Positions 23,312 through 31,825 are shown, counted from the first letter of the stretch. The stretch: 64,000 nucleotides of DNA from CAYLPT01 sp964385645 (GCA_964385645.1 CAYLPT010000072.1:5313-69312); one strand, 5' to 3'. Numbers and translations: made by a program. Notes: generated from the letters alone by a model not told the origin.

Positions 23312-25366
23312 GTGAGCGCGTTGGAGGAGCGGGAGCAGGAGGCCGGGACGCCGAGTCCCGCCGAGCAGGCCGCGCCGGACTGGTACTCGGCCCGCAGGCC
23401 GGAGCTGGAGCCGACCGAGTTCCGAGAGGGCTTCACCCTCAGGACCGTGCTGGGGGCGCTGTTCCTGGGCATCATCATGCTGCCCGGCTCGATCTACCTG
23501 GGGCTCATGATGGGGCAGGGCATGGGCCCCGCCGGACAGTGGACGACCATCATCCTGTTCACGGAGGTGGCCCGGCGGTCCTTCACCAGGCTCAGCCGCC
23601 AAGAGCTGTACATGATCTACTACATGGCGGGCAGCCTGCTGTGGATGGCAGGGGGCACCGCGCTCGCGGGGGGCATCTTCGCTTGGGCGGTCTGGAACGC
23701 GTACCTGGTCAACTCCCCGGCCGCCCGCAACTTCGGCATCGCCGACCAGATCCCCAGATGGGTGGCCCCCCCGCTGGGCTCTACCGCCTATATCGAGCGC
23801 ACCTTCTTCCACCCCGACTGGACGTTCCCCGTGGTGCTGCTCGTGCTCGGGAACATCTTCGGGCGCATGCAGTGGATCGGGATGGGCTACTTCCTCTTCC
23901 GCACCACCTCCGACGTGGAGCGCCTGCCCTTCCCCATGGCCCCCATCGCCGCCCAGGGCGCCACCGCGCTCGCCGAGGTCTCCGAGGAGAAGGAGTCCTG
24001 GCGCTGGCAGGTCTTCAGCATCGCCACCGTGATCGGCCTCGTCTACGGCTTCTTCTACGTGGCGGTGCCGGTGATCACCGGCGGCTTCCTCGCCGACCCC
24101 CTGACGCTCATCCCCATCCCCTTCCTGGACCTCACCGCCAATGCCGAGGACGCCTTCCCGACCGCCCGCATCGGCATCTTCACCGACCTCGCCCCGATCT
24201 TCTACGGCTTCGTGCTGCCGTTCCCCATCGTGGTGGGCGGGTTCATCACCTCGATGTTCACCAACTTCGTGTTCTCGCCCACGCTGTTCCGCCTGAACCC
24301 TGACCTGTTCCCCACTTGGTCGAAGGGGATGAACCTCATCCAGAGCGAGATGACCCTCGGCTTCGACCTCTACATGAGCACCGGCATCGGCGTCGCGCTG
24401 GCGATCGCCGTGGTGGGCATCTTCACCGTGGTGCGCACCACTATCCAGGGCCGCATCGCGCGGGCGAGGGGCGCTACCCAGGTGAGGGGCTATGGCGACA
24501 TCCCGGCCGGGAGGGGGGACTTCCCGATCTGGCTCGCGCTGCTCGCCTGGGCGGTCCCCGCGGGCGGCTACGTCGTGCTCTGCCATGTCCTCGTGCCCAG
24601 GTTCCCCATCTACTGGTTCGTCGCGCTGGCGTTCGTGTGGACCCCGCTGATCTCCTATATGTCGGCCCGCATGATCGGGTTCACCGGCCAGCCCCTGAAC
24701 ATCCCCTACGTGCAGCAGGCGGTCTACATACTCAGCGGCTACCAGGGCGTTGACATCTGGTTCGCGCCGCTCCCGATCGGCGACCATGGCTGGGCGGCTG
24801 CGCAGTTCCGCGAGGTCGAGCTCACGGGTACGCGCATCAGGAGCGTCATCAAGGCCGAGGCCTTCCTGTTCGTGCTCATCACCGTATGCAGCTTCGCCTA
24901 CTGGTCCTTCTTCTGGCGCACCAGCCAGATCCCGTCCTCCCAGTACCCCTACGCCCAGACCTTCTGGCCCCTGAGCGCGTTCTGGCAGTGCCTGTGGGTC
25001 TCGTCAACCGACCCGACCCGGGCCGGGGAGGCCACCTTCCTGCTGAAGGCGGTGAAGTTCCCGGTGATCGGCTATGCGGGCGGGGCCGCGCTGGCGCTCT
25101 ACGTCGCGCTGGCGGCGCTGAGGGTGCCGGCCCTGTGGTTCTACGGGCTGGCGGGCGGCTTCGGGGTGGCGACCACGTGGGCCATACCCACCTTCATCGG
25201 CGCCATGCTGGGGCGCTACTACTTCGCCCGGCGCCTCGGGCGGGAGCGCTGGCGGCGCTACACCCCGGTGCTGGCCGCCGGTTACGCGGCCGGCGTCGGG
25301 CTGATCGGCATGGCGGCGATCGGCATGACCATCATCTTCCGGGCGGTGCGCTCGCTGCCCTTCTAG
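23312..25366 (+). CDS. OPT-like (DUF6785-type) multi-pass membrane protein
   Basis: A 684-residue membrane protein with about fifteen hydrophobic segments. It opens with a short acidic tail, then FREGFTLRTVLGALFLGIIMLPGSIYLGLMMGQG, a layout like bacterial oligopeptide-transporter (OPT) proteins, which start with an E-x-T-x-R helix and a Gly-rich second helix. Similar 650-700-residue proteins are annotated as peptide transporters or DUF6784/6785. GTG 23312 follows GGAAGGTAG. It lies 69 bases after the fusion permease, in the same direction. Peptide or metal-chelate transport is the family guess; direct evidence is absent. Confidence 0.65.
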   Translation: MSALEEREQEAGTPSPAEQAAPDWYSARRPELEPTEFREGFTLRTVLGALFLGIIMLPGSIYLGLMMGQGMGPAGQWTTIILFTEVARRSFTRLSRQELYMIYYMAGSLLWMAGGTALAGGIFAWAVWNAYLVNSPAARNFGIADQIPRWVAPPLGSTAYIERTFFHPDWTFPVVLLVLGNIFGRMQWIGMGYFLFRTTSDVERLPFPMAPIAAQGATALAEVSEEKESWRWQVFSIATVIGLVYGFFYVAVPVITGGFLADPLTLIPIPFLDLTANAEDAFPTARIGIFTDLAPIFYGFVLPFPIVVGGFITSMFTNFVFSPTLFRLNPDLFPTWSKGMNLIQSEMTLGFDLYMSTGIGVALAIAVVGIFTVVRTTIQGRIARARGATQVRGYGDIPAGRGDFPIWLALLAWAVPAGGYVVLCHVLVPRFPIYWFVALAFVWTPLISYMSARMIGFTGQPLNIPYVQQAVYILSGYQGVDIWFAPLPIGDHGWAAAQFREVELTGTRIRSVIKAEAFLFVLITVCSFAYWSFFWRTSQIPSSQYPYAQTFWPLSAFWQCLWVSSTDPTRAGEATFLLKAVKFPVIGYAGGAALALYVALAALRVPALWFYGLAGGFGVATTWAIPTFIGAMLGRYYFARRLGRERWRRYTPVLAAGYAAGVGLIGMAAIGMTIIFRAVRSLPF

Positions 25367-25385
25367 CGAGGGCCGGTGGTCACGC

Positions 25386-26321
25386 TTGAGGCGAGATCAG
25401 GACTTCCAGACGATCGGATGGCAGGCAATCTCGGTGCGAGTCCCGGCGGACTGGACGCTGGCCGCGGTAGGGGGTGACCGACGAAAGGGCTACCTCAGAC
25501 TCGACGACCAGTATCTGCCCCGGCTCCAGGTGAAGTGGGCGGCCGCGCACGTCAAGCTGGACGAGAGGCTCGCCGAGTACGCCAAGCAGCTCACGACCGG
25601 CCGGCGCAGGCGCCCCACCGGCCTGGAGGTGGACACGGGCGCCAAGTTCCTCAGCCAGCGTGCGAAGCCCGGCAAGGAGCTGCGCACCTTCGCCTGGCGG
25701 GGCCGAGAGTGTGGGCTGGGTGTGCTGTGGAACTGCCAGGTCTGCGGGCGCGCCACCATCGCCCAGGCGAGCTGGCGCCAGGAGGAGAGGCTCCACGACG
25801 CAGCGCTGGCGGCGCTCAAGTCACTGGAGGACCACGGCGAGGGCGGCTGGGAAGCGTGGGGCATGGATGGCTTCGCCTTCCTCGCCCCCGAGGGCTACCA
25901 TCTCGCCGGGTGGCGTCGGCTGACCCGGTACCTGGAGTTCTCGCTGGAGCGCGGCGGCGCGCGACTGAAGGCCGCCCGCTGGGGCATGGTGCCGCTGGTG
26001 CTCCAGGGGCGCTCGGTCGAGGAGTGGTACCGGGAGACGAACCAGGGCCGGCGGGACGTGAGCTGGCATACGCAGGGCATGCAGATCAAAGGACACGAGG
26101 GGGCGGCGGCCTGGGGCGAGCGGCGCCGCCTCGCCGGCCGGCTGCGCCGGCGTGTTGCAGAGGCGCTGCGGCGCCGGCCGCCCCTGGACTTCGCTGCCGT
26201 GGCCTGGCACTGCCCGGCGGCCAATCGGCTCTACCTGGTCGAGAGCGTGCATGCGGGCGGCGGCGAGGCGTTCGCTGGGGTCGTGGACTCGATCGCCTGC
26301 CACGCCGGCGGCGATGGCTAG
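25386..26321 (+). CDS. Hypothetical protein with an internal duplication
   Basis: A 311-residue soluble protein with no signal peptide. Residues about 8-150 and 155-305 look like two copies of one fold: VRVPADWTLAAVGGDRRKGYLRLD matches FLAPEGYHLAGWRRLTRYLEFSLE, and CGLGVLWNCQVCGRATIAQ matches DFAAVAWHCPAANRLYLVE, each followed by a final helix. The first copy has a Cys pair (NCQVC). TTG 25386 is the apparent start, with GGCCGGTGG upstream; it is not certain. It lies between the OPT-like gene and the PqqD-like gene in the transporter locus. No family recognised. Confidence 0.6.
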   Translation: MRRDQDFQTIGWQAISVRVPADWTLAAVGGDRRKGYLRLDDQYLPRLQVKWAAAHVKLDERLAEYAKQLTTGRRRRPTGLEVDTGAKFLSQRAKPGKELRTFAWRGRECGLGVLWNCQVCGRATIAQASWRQEERLHDAALAALKSLEDHGEGGWEAWGMDGFAFLAPEGYHLAGWRRLTRYLEFSLERGGARLKAARWGMVPLVLQGRSVEEWYRETNQGRRDVSWHTQGMQIKGHEGAAAWGERRRLAGRLRRRVAEALRRRPPLDFAAVAWHCPAANRLYLVESVHAGGGEAFAGVVDSIACHAGGDG

Positions 26322-26335
26322 GGGCGGGAAAACCT

Positions 26336-26719
26336 GTGAGGATGCTGAGGCGAAGGCCGCGCCTGACCCCGGAGCAAGTGCTGCGGTCGCGCCCGGTGAG
26401 GAATCAGGCGGTGAAGAGCGAACCGACGGAGGACGGGGGGATACGGCTGACGATCGGCCGGCGCACCGACTGGTGGGCGCGGGCGCTGGCGGTGGTGTTC
26501 CCGATCCCGCGGCAGCGACATATCGAGCTGGATGCCGTGGGGGCAGAGGTGTGGAGGCTGTGTGACGGCGAAAACAGGCTCCGGGATATGATCCGGGCTC
26601 TGGCGGAGCGGCACAAGCTGACGCGGGCGGAGGCGGAGTGGTCGCTGCGCACCTACCTGAGGGACCTGGGCAAGCGGGGGCTGGTGGGATTCGCGGTGGA
26701 GAAGCCAGAAGGGGAGTAA
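26336..26719 (+). CDS. PqqD-like protein
   Basis: A 127-residue protein with a basic N-terminus and a PqqD-type winged-helix core: IELDAVGAEVWRLCDGENRLRDMIRALAERHKLTRAEAEWSLRTYLRDLGKRGLVGF. PqqD proteins are RiPP recognition elements that hold a precursor peptide for a modifying enzyme, but many PqqD-like proteins stand in ABC transporter loci with unknown role. GTG 26336 has GGGCGGG upstream; ATG 26342 is an alternative. It precedes the small permease by 16 bases, so it belongs to the ABC locus. No precursor peptide or radical SAM gene is visible beside it. Confidence 0.75.
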   Translation: MRMLRRRPRLTPEQVLRSRPVRNQAVKSEPTEDGGIRLTIGRRTDWWARALAVVFPIPRQRHIELDAVGAEVWRLCDGENRLRDMIRALAERHKLTRAEAEWSLRTYLRDLGKRGLVGFAVEKPEGE

Positions 26720-26735
26720 CAGGGAGAGGAAGCGC

Positions 26736-27425
26736 ATGGCAGGAGTGATCGAGCAGGCGGGCCGGGAGCGAGGCATCCAGCGCCAGATCGTTCTCCCCTG
26801 GTCGCGGGCGCTGCAGATGACCCGGGAGAACATCTTCGTGCGCATCGGCCGGTCGGTGATCACCGCGCTGGGCATCTTCCTCGGGCTGGCGTTCATGAGC
26901 GCGGTGCTCTTCGGCGCGGCGGCGATGCGGGTGCAGGCCCGCATCCACGAGCAGACGATCGGGCTGGTCGAGGACCCGGTGGTGGAGATGCAGGCGCGCA
27001 CCATCTGGCTGGTGGCGATGTCGCTGCTGGTGGCCACCGTGGGGATCGTGAACTCGATGCTGATGTCGGTCACGGAGCGGTACAAGGAGATCGGCACGAT
27101 GAAGTGCCTGGGCGCGCTCGACAGCTTCATCGTGCGCCTGTTCATCCTGGAGGCGATCCTGCTGGGGATCCTGGGCTCCATCCTGGGGACCATCGTGGGC
27201 GTGGGGCTCATGACCCTGGCGCGCGCGCCGGCGATCGGTTGGTCGGGCGTGCTCGGGGCGTGGGGGGAGGTGGCAGTGGTGCTGGGGTCGTGGGAGATCC
27301 CGCTGTGGCTGGGGATCATCCTGGGCATCCTGGTCGGCGGGCTGCTGTCGGTCCTGGCGGCGCTCTACCCCGCCTGGCGGGCGGCGAAAATGCCGCCCGC
27401 GGCGGCGCTGCGCTCTGAGTTCTAG
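26736..27425 (+). CDS. Minimal FtsX-type ABC permease
   Basis: A 229-residue permease with the FtsX topology of four helices. The external loop between helices 1 and 2 is cut to about 30 residues (MRVQARIHEQTIGLVEDP), unlike MacB or LolC/E, where it is over 200. The family signature after helix 2 is clear: GIVNSMLMSVTERYKEIGTMKCLGA, and the end has LAALYPAWRAAKMPPAAALR. It starts at ATG 26736 after GGAGAGGAAG and lies 15 bases before the ATPase gene. It probably forms an asymmetric dimer with the 1,544-residue fusion permease, which would supply the external domain. Confidence 0.85.
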   Translation: MAGVIEQAGRERGIQRQIVLPWSRALQMTRENIFVRIGRSVITALGIFLGLAFMSAVLFGAAAMRVQARIHEQTIGLVEDPVVEMQARTIWLVAMSLLVATVGIVNSMLMSVTERYKEIGTMKCLGALDSFIVRLFILEAILLGILGSILGTIVGVGLMTLARAPAIGWSGVLGAWGEVAVVLGSWEIPLWLGIILGILVGGLLSVLAALYPAWRAAKMPPAAALRSEF

Positions 27426-27440
27426 ATAGGGAGGCTGTGC

Positions 27441-28187
27441 ATGTCTACATCGGTCTACGAGTACATCGTCCGCACCAAGGACCTCTCCAAGGTCTATATG
27501 ATGGGCGGCACCGAGGTGCGAGCGCTGGAGGACGTGGAGCTCGACATCCGCCGCGGCGAGTACGTGTCCATCATGGGCCCCTCCGGCTCGGGCAAGTCCA
27601 CCCTGTTCAACATGATCGGGGGCCTCGACAAGCCCACGCGGGGCACGGTGTTCATTGACGAGGTGGACATGGCACAGCTCGACGCCTTCGAGCTCGCCTG
27701 GCTCCGGTGCCGCAAGATCGGCTACATCTTCCAGACCTTCAACCTGATCCCGGTGATGACCGCCCTCGAGAACGTCACCCTGCCCATGGTCTTCGCCGGC
27801 CTCACCACCGACCAGGCCCTCGACAAGGGCGTCGAGCTGCTGCGCACCGTCGGGCTGGCCGATCGCCGCGACCACAAGCCGACCGAGCTCTCCGGCGGCC
27901 AGCAGCAGCGAGTCGCCATCGCGCGCGCCCTCGCCAACGACCCCGCCATCATCCTCGCTGACGAGCCCACCGGAAACCTCGACCTGCGCACCGGCAAGGA
28001 GATCATCACCCTCCTCAAGCAGATGAACGAGGACAAGAACGTCACCATCATCTCGGCCACCCACGACCTCAAGATGATTGACGTCTCCGACCGCGTGGTG
28101 TGGATCCGGGACGGCAAGATCGAGCGCATCGAGGAGCGAGCCGACATCCAGGTGCGCGTCGGCGAGATGGAGGGGGAGGAGCAGTAG
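27441..28187 (+). CDS. LolD/MacB-type ABC ATPase
   Basis: A 248-residue ATPase of the lipoprotein/macrolide exporter group. Walker A is GPSGSGKS (46-53), the signature is LSGGQQQRVAIARAL (about 150), Walker B IILADEPT (about 169) and the H-loop is in SATHDLKM. The MacB/LolD-typical IGYIFQTFNLIPVMTALENV links Q-loop to permease. ATG 27441 has AGGGAGG upstream. Last gene of the transporter locus. It should drive the two FtsX permeases encoded upstream. A GC-rich inverted repeat after the stop lacks a T-run. Confidence 0.92.
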   Translation: MSTSVYEYIVRTKDLSKVYMMGGTEVRALEDVELDIRRGEYVSIMGPSGSGKSTLFNMIGGLDKPTRGTVFIDEVDMAQLDAFELAWLRCRKIGYIFQTFNLIPVMTALENVTLPMVFAGLTTDQALDKGVELLRTVGLADRRDHKPTELSGGQQQRVAIARALANDPAIILADEPTGNLDLRTGKEIITLLKQMNEDKNVTIISATHDLKMIDVSDRVVWIRDGKIERIEERADIQVRVGEMEGEEQ

Positions 28188-28221
28188 GGCCCCCGGGCGG
28201 GGGAGCCGCCGAGCCGGTTCC

Positions 28222-28250
28222 TTGACAGCCCGCCTGCGATGACCTATGAT
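28222..28250 (+). promoter_or_regulatory. Promoter of the SPOR-grpE unit
   Basis: TTGACA, 17-base spacer and TATGAT. Both boxes are near consensus. Transcription would start near 28257, about 70 bases before the SPOR gene. Confidence 0.7.
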
Positions 28251-28325
28251 GCTCCCGCGGCCGCCCGCGAGCCGTTGCGGACGCCGATGATGCCCGGCGC
28301 GGCGCGGGCCCTCCTGGGCTAGACG

Positions 28326-28925
28326 ATGAGAGCGGCGCGAGGCCACATCAGTCTTCCCTCGGCACTCCTGACGCTGTCGCTGCTGGCGCTCGTGCTGGCG
28401 GTGGGATTCGTGGTGGGCCGGGTGGTCGTCGCGAGGGCCTACCTCAAGATGATGCCCGACCTCGGCGAGCCCGCGGCCCCTGCCCCCGAGTCCGCACGCG
28501 CGGAGCCCCCCGGCGGCGCCGCCCCGGGCCGTGTCTATGTGCCGGCCCCGCCCCCGGAGCGCCCTCGCGGCGCGGAGCCGGCGGAGGCGCCGGCCCCAGC
28601 CGGAGAGGAGCCAACGGCGGAGGCGGACGGGCCGGCGGCCGCGCCGGCGCCCGCGACCGCGCCGGCCCCGCAGCCGGAGGGCCCGCCCGCCGGCGAGCGC
28701 CGCTACACCATCCAGGTGGGCGTGTTCGTGAGCCGGGAGGGCGCTCAGCAGGTGGCCGACGAGCTGACGCGGGCAGGCTTCCCGGCGCGCGTGGAGGCGG
28801 AGCGCGCGGACGACCGCACCGTCTACCGCGTGTTCACCGGCCGCTACCGGACCGACTCCGCGGCGCGCAGCGCCCTCGAGCAGCTCAAGCAGGAGGGCTT
28901 CCCGGGGTTCCTAGCCGAGCGCTGA
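28326..28925 (+). CDS. Membrane-anchored SPOR-domain protein
   Basis: A 199-residue protein: short cytoplasmic end, one helix (LPSALLTLSLLALVLAVGF), a long Pro/Ala/Glu-rich linker (about 45-125), and a C-terminal SPOR domain (RRYTIQVGVFVSREGAQQVADEL ... VYRVFTGRYRTDSAARSALEQL). SPOR domains bind denuded peptidoglycan at division sites. It precedes grpE by 33 bases and ftsZ is two genes on, which fits a role in cell division. The closest known analogues are FtsN-like and DedD-like proteins. Confidence 0.88.
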   Translation: MRAARGHISLPSALLTLSLLALVLAVGFVVGRVVVARAYLKMMPDLGEPAAPAPESARAEPPGGAAPGRVYVPAPPPERPRGAEPAEAPAPAGEEPTAEADGPAAAPAPATAPAPQPEGPPAGERRYTIQVGVFVSREGAQQVADELTRAGFPARVEAERADDRTVYRVFTGRYRTDSAARSALEQLKQEGFPGFLAER

Positions 28926-28958
28926 GGCACAGCAATACCGCGCGGGAGAGCACTATCC

Positions 28959-29618
28959 GTGAGGGACATACGGAACGACGACAGCGAGCCGCAGGCGCCA
29001 GACCAGCGCGACACCCAGGGCGACCCTGAGGGCGCGCCCGGGCCGCTGGCCGAAGAGATCGCCCCGGCCGAGGAGGAGCCTGAGGAGGAGGAAGCGCGGC
29101 GGGAGGAATCCGAGGTGGAGGTCCTGCAGAAAGAGCTGGCCCTGTTGGAGGGGCAGCTCAGGGACATGCGGGACCGCTACATCCGAGCAGTGGCCGACCT
29201 GGACAACGCGCGCAAGCGTGCGCGGCAGGAGATCGCCGAGGCGCGAAAATCGGCGGCGGCGAGCGTCATACTGGACGTGCTGGGGATCGTTGACAACCTC
29301 GAGCGCGCCCTGGAGACGGCCCAGGCCGGCCCCGAGGCCCCGGAGCAGACCAGGGCGGTGTATGAGGGCGTGTCCCTGATCTACCGGCAGTTCATGGATG
29401 CGCTGGAGCGCCGGGGCGTCAAGCCCATCCGCGCGCTGGGCGAGCGCTTCGACCCCAAGTATCACGAGGCGGTGGCCCAGGTGCCGGCGAGCGGCGATCA
29501 GCGGGACGGCACTATCGCGCTGGAGATGCAGAGGGGATACCTGATGGGCGACCGGGTGCTCCGGCCCAGCCGAGTGGGGGTCGTGGTGCGGGAGGCGGGG
29601 GACAAGCAGGCCGGGTGA
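28959..29618 (+). CDS. grpE: Nucleotide exchange factor GrpE
   Basis: GrpE exchanges ADP for ATP on DnaK. The 219-residue protein has an acidic disordered N-terminus (to about residue 50), a long coiled coil with DRYIRAVADLDNARKRARQE, and the C-terminal beta domain RFDPKYHEAVAQVPA ... YLMGDRVLRPSRVGVV. GTG 28959 is the start. No dnaK or dnaJ lies within the window downstream, unlike the common hrcA-grpE-dnaK order; ftsZ follows instead. Confidence 0.96.
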   Translation: MRDIRNDDSEPQAPDQRDTQGDPEGAPGPLAEEIAPAEEEPEEEEARREESEVEVLQKELALLEGQLRDMRDRYIRAVADLDNARKRARQEIAEARKSAAASVILDVLGIVDNLERALETAQAGPEAPEQTRAVYEGVSLIYRQFMDALERRGVKPIRALGERFDPKYHEAVAQVPASGDQRDGTIALEMQRGYLMGDRVLRPSRVGVVVREAGDKQAG

Positions 29619-29706
29619 TGGGCGGGGAGAGGGAAGGCCGCCAGACCGTCGAAGAGGACGCCCGGGCGGCGGGCGACGGGCGGAGGATGGTGAGAGAGGT
29701 CGCGTT

Positions 29707-29716
29707 GTGGTATCTT
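29707..29716 (+). promoter_or_regulatory. Extended -10 element upstream of ftsZ
   Basis: GTGGTATCTT fits an extended -10 (TG, G, TATCTT). The -35 region is weak. The 5' leader would be about 125 bases. It overlaps an upstream in-frame GTG, so translation from there is unlikely. Confidence 0.45.
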
Positions 29717-29850
29717 CAAGGAGAAAGCGACGCCGGGCGAACTCGCCCGAGGAGCCGAAGGAGCAGGTGAACGCGGTAGGCGGGGAAGGGCAGCCGGAGG
29801 CGCCCGGGCGAGAGGTTGAGGCCCCGATGCTGAGAGAGGGAGGAACTCCT

Positions 29851-30903
29851 ATGTCGAGCCAGCAGGCGGCCGACGCGAGGCATGCGGTGATCCGGGTGAT
29901 CGGCATCGGCGGGGCCGGCAGCAATGCCGTGGACCGGATGGTGGAGGCCGGGCTCAAGGGGGTGGAGTTCGTGGCCGCGAACACGGATCTCCAGGCCCTC
30001 GCCCGCTCCCGGGCCACAACCAAGCTCCAGCTCGGTGCTCAGGTGACCAATGGGCTGGGCGCCGGGGGCGACCCCGAGGTCGGGGCGCGGGCGGCGGAGG
30101 AGAGCCGGTCGGAGATCAAGGGGGTGCTGGAGGGGGCCGACATGGTCTTCATCACCGCCGGCATGGGGGGCGGCACTGGGACCGGCGGCGCCCCCACGGT
30201 CGCGGAGGTGAGCCGCGAGGTCGGGGCGCTGACGGTGGCCGTGGTCACGAAGCCCTTCGCCTTCGAGCGGGGCCGGCGGCAGGCCATCGCCGACGAGGGG
30301 CTGGACAACCTGCGCACCAAGGTGGACACGCTCATCACTGTGCCGAACGACCGCTTGCTGGGCGTGGTGCAGAAGAAGGTCACCCTGCTCGACGCCTTCC
30401 GCCTCGCCGACGAGGTGCTGCGGGAGGGCGTTCAGGGCATCTCCGACCTGATCACCATCCCCGGGCTCATCAACCTCGACTTCGCCGACGTGAAGACGGT
30501 CATGCAGGACGCCGGCACCGCGCTGATGGGCATCGGCGTAGGCAGCGGCGAGACGCGGGCCTCTGACGCCGCGCAGGCCGCCATCTCGAGCCCGCTGCTC
30601 GAGAGCTCCATTGACGGGGCGACCCGGATCCTGTTCAACATCACCGGCGGCGGCGACTTGTCTCTCTCCGAGGTCGAGGAGGCCGCGCAGGTTATCCGAT
30701 CCGCCTCCGATTCGCCGGACACCAACGTCTTGTTCGGCGTCGTCATCGCCGAGGAGCCGAGAGAGGAAGTCCGCATCACCGTCCTCGCCACGGGCTTCGA
30801 GCGGGGCCGCCGGTCGGCCAAGGGCGAGGGGCGGGGGCTGCCCGCGGCAGAGCCCGTCCCCGATGCCGACCTCGAGGTGCCTACCTTCCTGCGCAACCGC
30901 TAG
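29851..30903 (+). CDS. ftsZ: Cell division protein FtsZ
   Basis: FtsZ is the tubulin-like GTPase of the division ring. The 350-residue protein has the N-terminal VIGIGGAGSNAVDRM, the GTP-binding G-box GGGTGTGGAP (about 108), the T7 loop region (NLDFADVKTVM) and ends with the conserved C-terminal peptide EVPTFLRNR. The variable linker is very short. ATG 29851 has AGGGAGGA six bases upstream. The frame stays open to 29707 with a charged, low-complexity sequence that I regard as 5' leader. No ftsA, ftsQ or mur genes are adjacent. It converges on the next gene with a four-base overlap. Confidence 0.97.
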   Translation: MSSQQAADARHAVIRVIGIGGAGSNAVDRMVEAGLKGVEFVAANTDLQALARSRATTKLQLGAQVTNGLGAGGDPEVGARAAEESRSEIKGVLEGADMVFITAGMGGGTGTGGAPTVAEVSREVGALTVAVVTKPFAFERGRRQAIADEGLDNLRTKVDTLITVPNDRLLGVVQKKVTLLDAFRLADEVLREGVQGISDLITIPGLINLDFADVKTVMQDAGTALMGIGVGSGETRASDAAQAAISSPLLESSIDGATRILFNITGGGDLSLSEVEEAAQVIRSASDSPDTNVLFGVVIAEEPREEVRITVLATGFERGRRSAKGEGRGLPAAEPVPDADLEVPTFLRNR

Positions 30904-31787
30904 CCGCCCCGGAGGGCGCGCGCAATGGCTCGGAGGTGGGCGGGGGTGGATCCGCAGCACCCGCCGATCAGCGTGGCCCCCAGGTCGCGGAAGCGCGGCG
31001 CCGCCTCGGCCATCGCCTCAGGCGCCTCCGGGAAGACCACGCCCTCGGCCGTCCGCTGCGGCCGGCCGGCGTTGGGCTGCGCGATGAGCGGAAGCTCGCT
31101 CACCGCGCGGAAGGCGCGGATGATCTCCACCATCTCCGCGGGCGAGATGGTCCCGCAGTTCGCGCCTACCACCACCGCGCCTGCGGCCCCCAGCTCCGCC
31201 GCCGCGCGCTCGGGCGTCACCCCGAAGGCCGTGCGCCCGTTAGGGTCGAAGGCCATCGAGGCCACCACCGGCAGGCCTGTCTCCACCGCCGCCTCGACGG
31301 CCAGCACCCCCTCCTCGATCGCGCTCATGGTCTCGACGATGAGCATGTCCACTCCCCCCTCGGCGAGGGCGCGCGCCTGCTCGGCGAAGGCGTCCCGCGC
31401 CGCGGCGGGGTGGAAGTCGCCATAGGGCTCCAGGATCCGCCCCGTGGGGCCGATGCTCCCGGCCGCGAAGGCCCGCTCTCCCGCCACCTCGCGGGCCAGG
31501 CGGGCGCCGGCCGCGTTGAGCTCGACGGTCCGCTCCCCCAGGCCGTGGCGCTCTAGCGCGGGCCGGCTGCCCTGGAAGGTGTTGCTCTGGAGCACGTCCG
31601 AGCCCGCCTCCAGGAAGCCGCGGTGCACCGCACGCACGCGGTCGGGCTGCTCGACGTTCAGCACCTCGAGCGACCGCCCGGGCGTGTGGCCCTCCTGGCT
31701 CAGGGTCGTCCCCATCGCCCCATCGCCGATGAGGAGGCCCTGGAGAAGGCCCGCCCTCAGCCTGGCTGCCCGCTGCTCGGCCTGCAT
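30900..31787 (-). CDS. Homocysteine S-methyltransferase family protein
   Basis: A 295-residue TIM-barrel enzyme like the N-terminal domain of MetH and like BHMT/MmuM. The zinc ligands are visible as GANCGT (about residue 210) and GGCCGSTPAHLRAI (about 275), together with IGDGAMGTTL near the start and QSNTFQGSR. It transfers a methyl group to homocysteine from a donor not identifiable here (S-methylmethionine, betaine or corrinoid). The start ATG 31787 lies 20 bases from a good promoter. It is divergent from the MTAP-family gene, which also belongs to methionine metabolism. Confidence 0.88.
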   Translation of the reverse strand: MQAEQRAARLRAGLLQGLLIGDGAMGTTLSQEGHTPGRSLEVLNVEQPDRVRAVHRGFLEAGSDVLQSNTFQGSRPALERHGLGERTVELNAAGARLAREVAGERAFAAGSIGPTGRILEPYGDFHPAAARDAFAEQARALAEGGVDMLIVETMSAIEEGVLAVEAAVETGLPVVASMAFDPNGRTAFGVTPERAAAELGAAGAVVVGANCGTISPAEMVEIIRAFRAVSELPLIAQPNAGRPQRTAEGVVFPEAPEAMAEAAPRFRDLGATLIGGCCGSTPAHLRAIARALRGG

Positions 31788-31796
31788 GGCGGGGCG

Positions 31797-31825
31797 ATTG
31801 TACCCTCGGGTCCTCCGGGCGTCAA
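31797..31825 (-). promoter_or_regulatory. Promoter of the homocysteine methyltransferase gene
   Basis: On the minus strand TTGACG (31825-31820), 17-base spacer, TACAAT (31802-31797). The -10 ends nine bases before the ATG at 31787, so the mRNA would have a leader of only a few bases or none. Confidence 0.6.

Noticed and set aside
23096..24787. Open frame of 563 codons on the minus strand
   Set aside because: Antisense to the OPT-like gene, with a charged low-complexity translation.
28189..28215. GC-rich inverted repeat after the ABC ATPase as terminator
   Set aside because: No T-run follows on the plus strand; the pairing is only runs of C and G, common in this genome.
25821..28346. Open frame of 841 codons on the minus strand
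   Set aside because: Antisense to four genes of the ABC locus; composition is unlike a protein.
29707..29850. N-terminal extension of FtsZ by 48 residues
   Set aside because: The upstream GTG overlaps a -10-like element and lacks a ribosome binding site. ATG 29851 has a strong one and gives a normal FtsZ.
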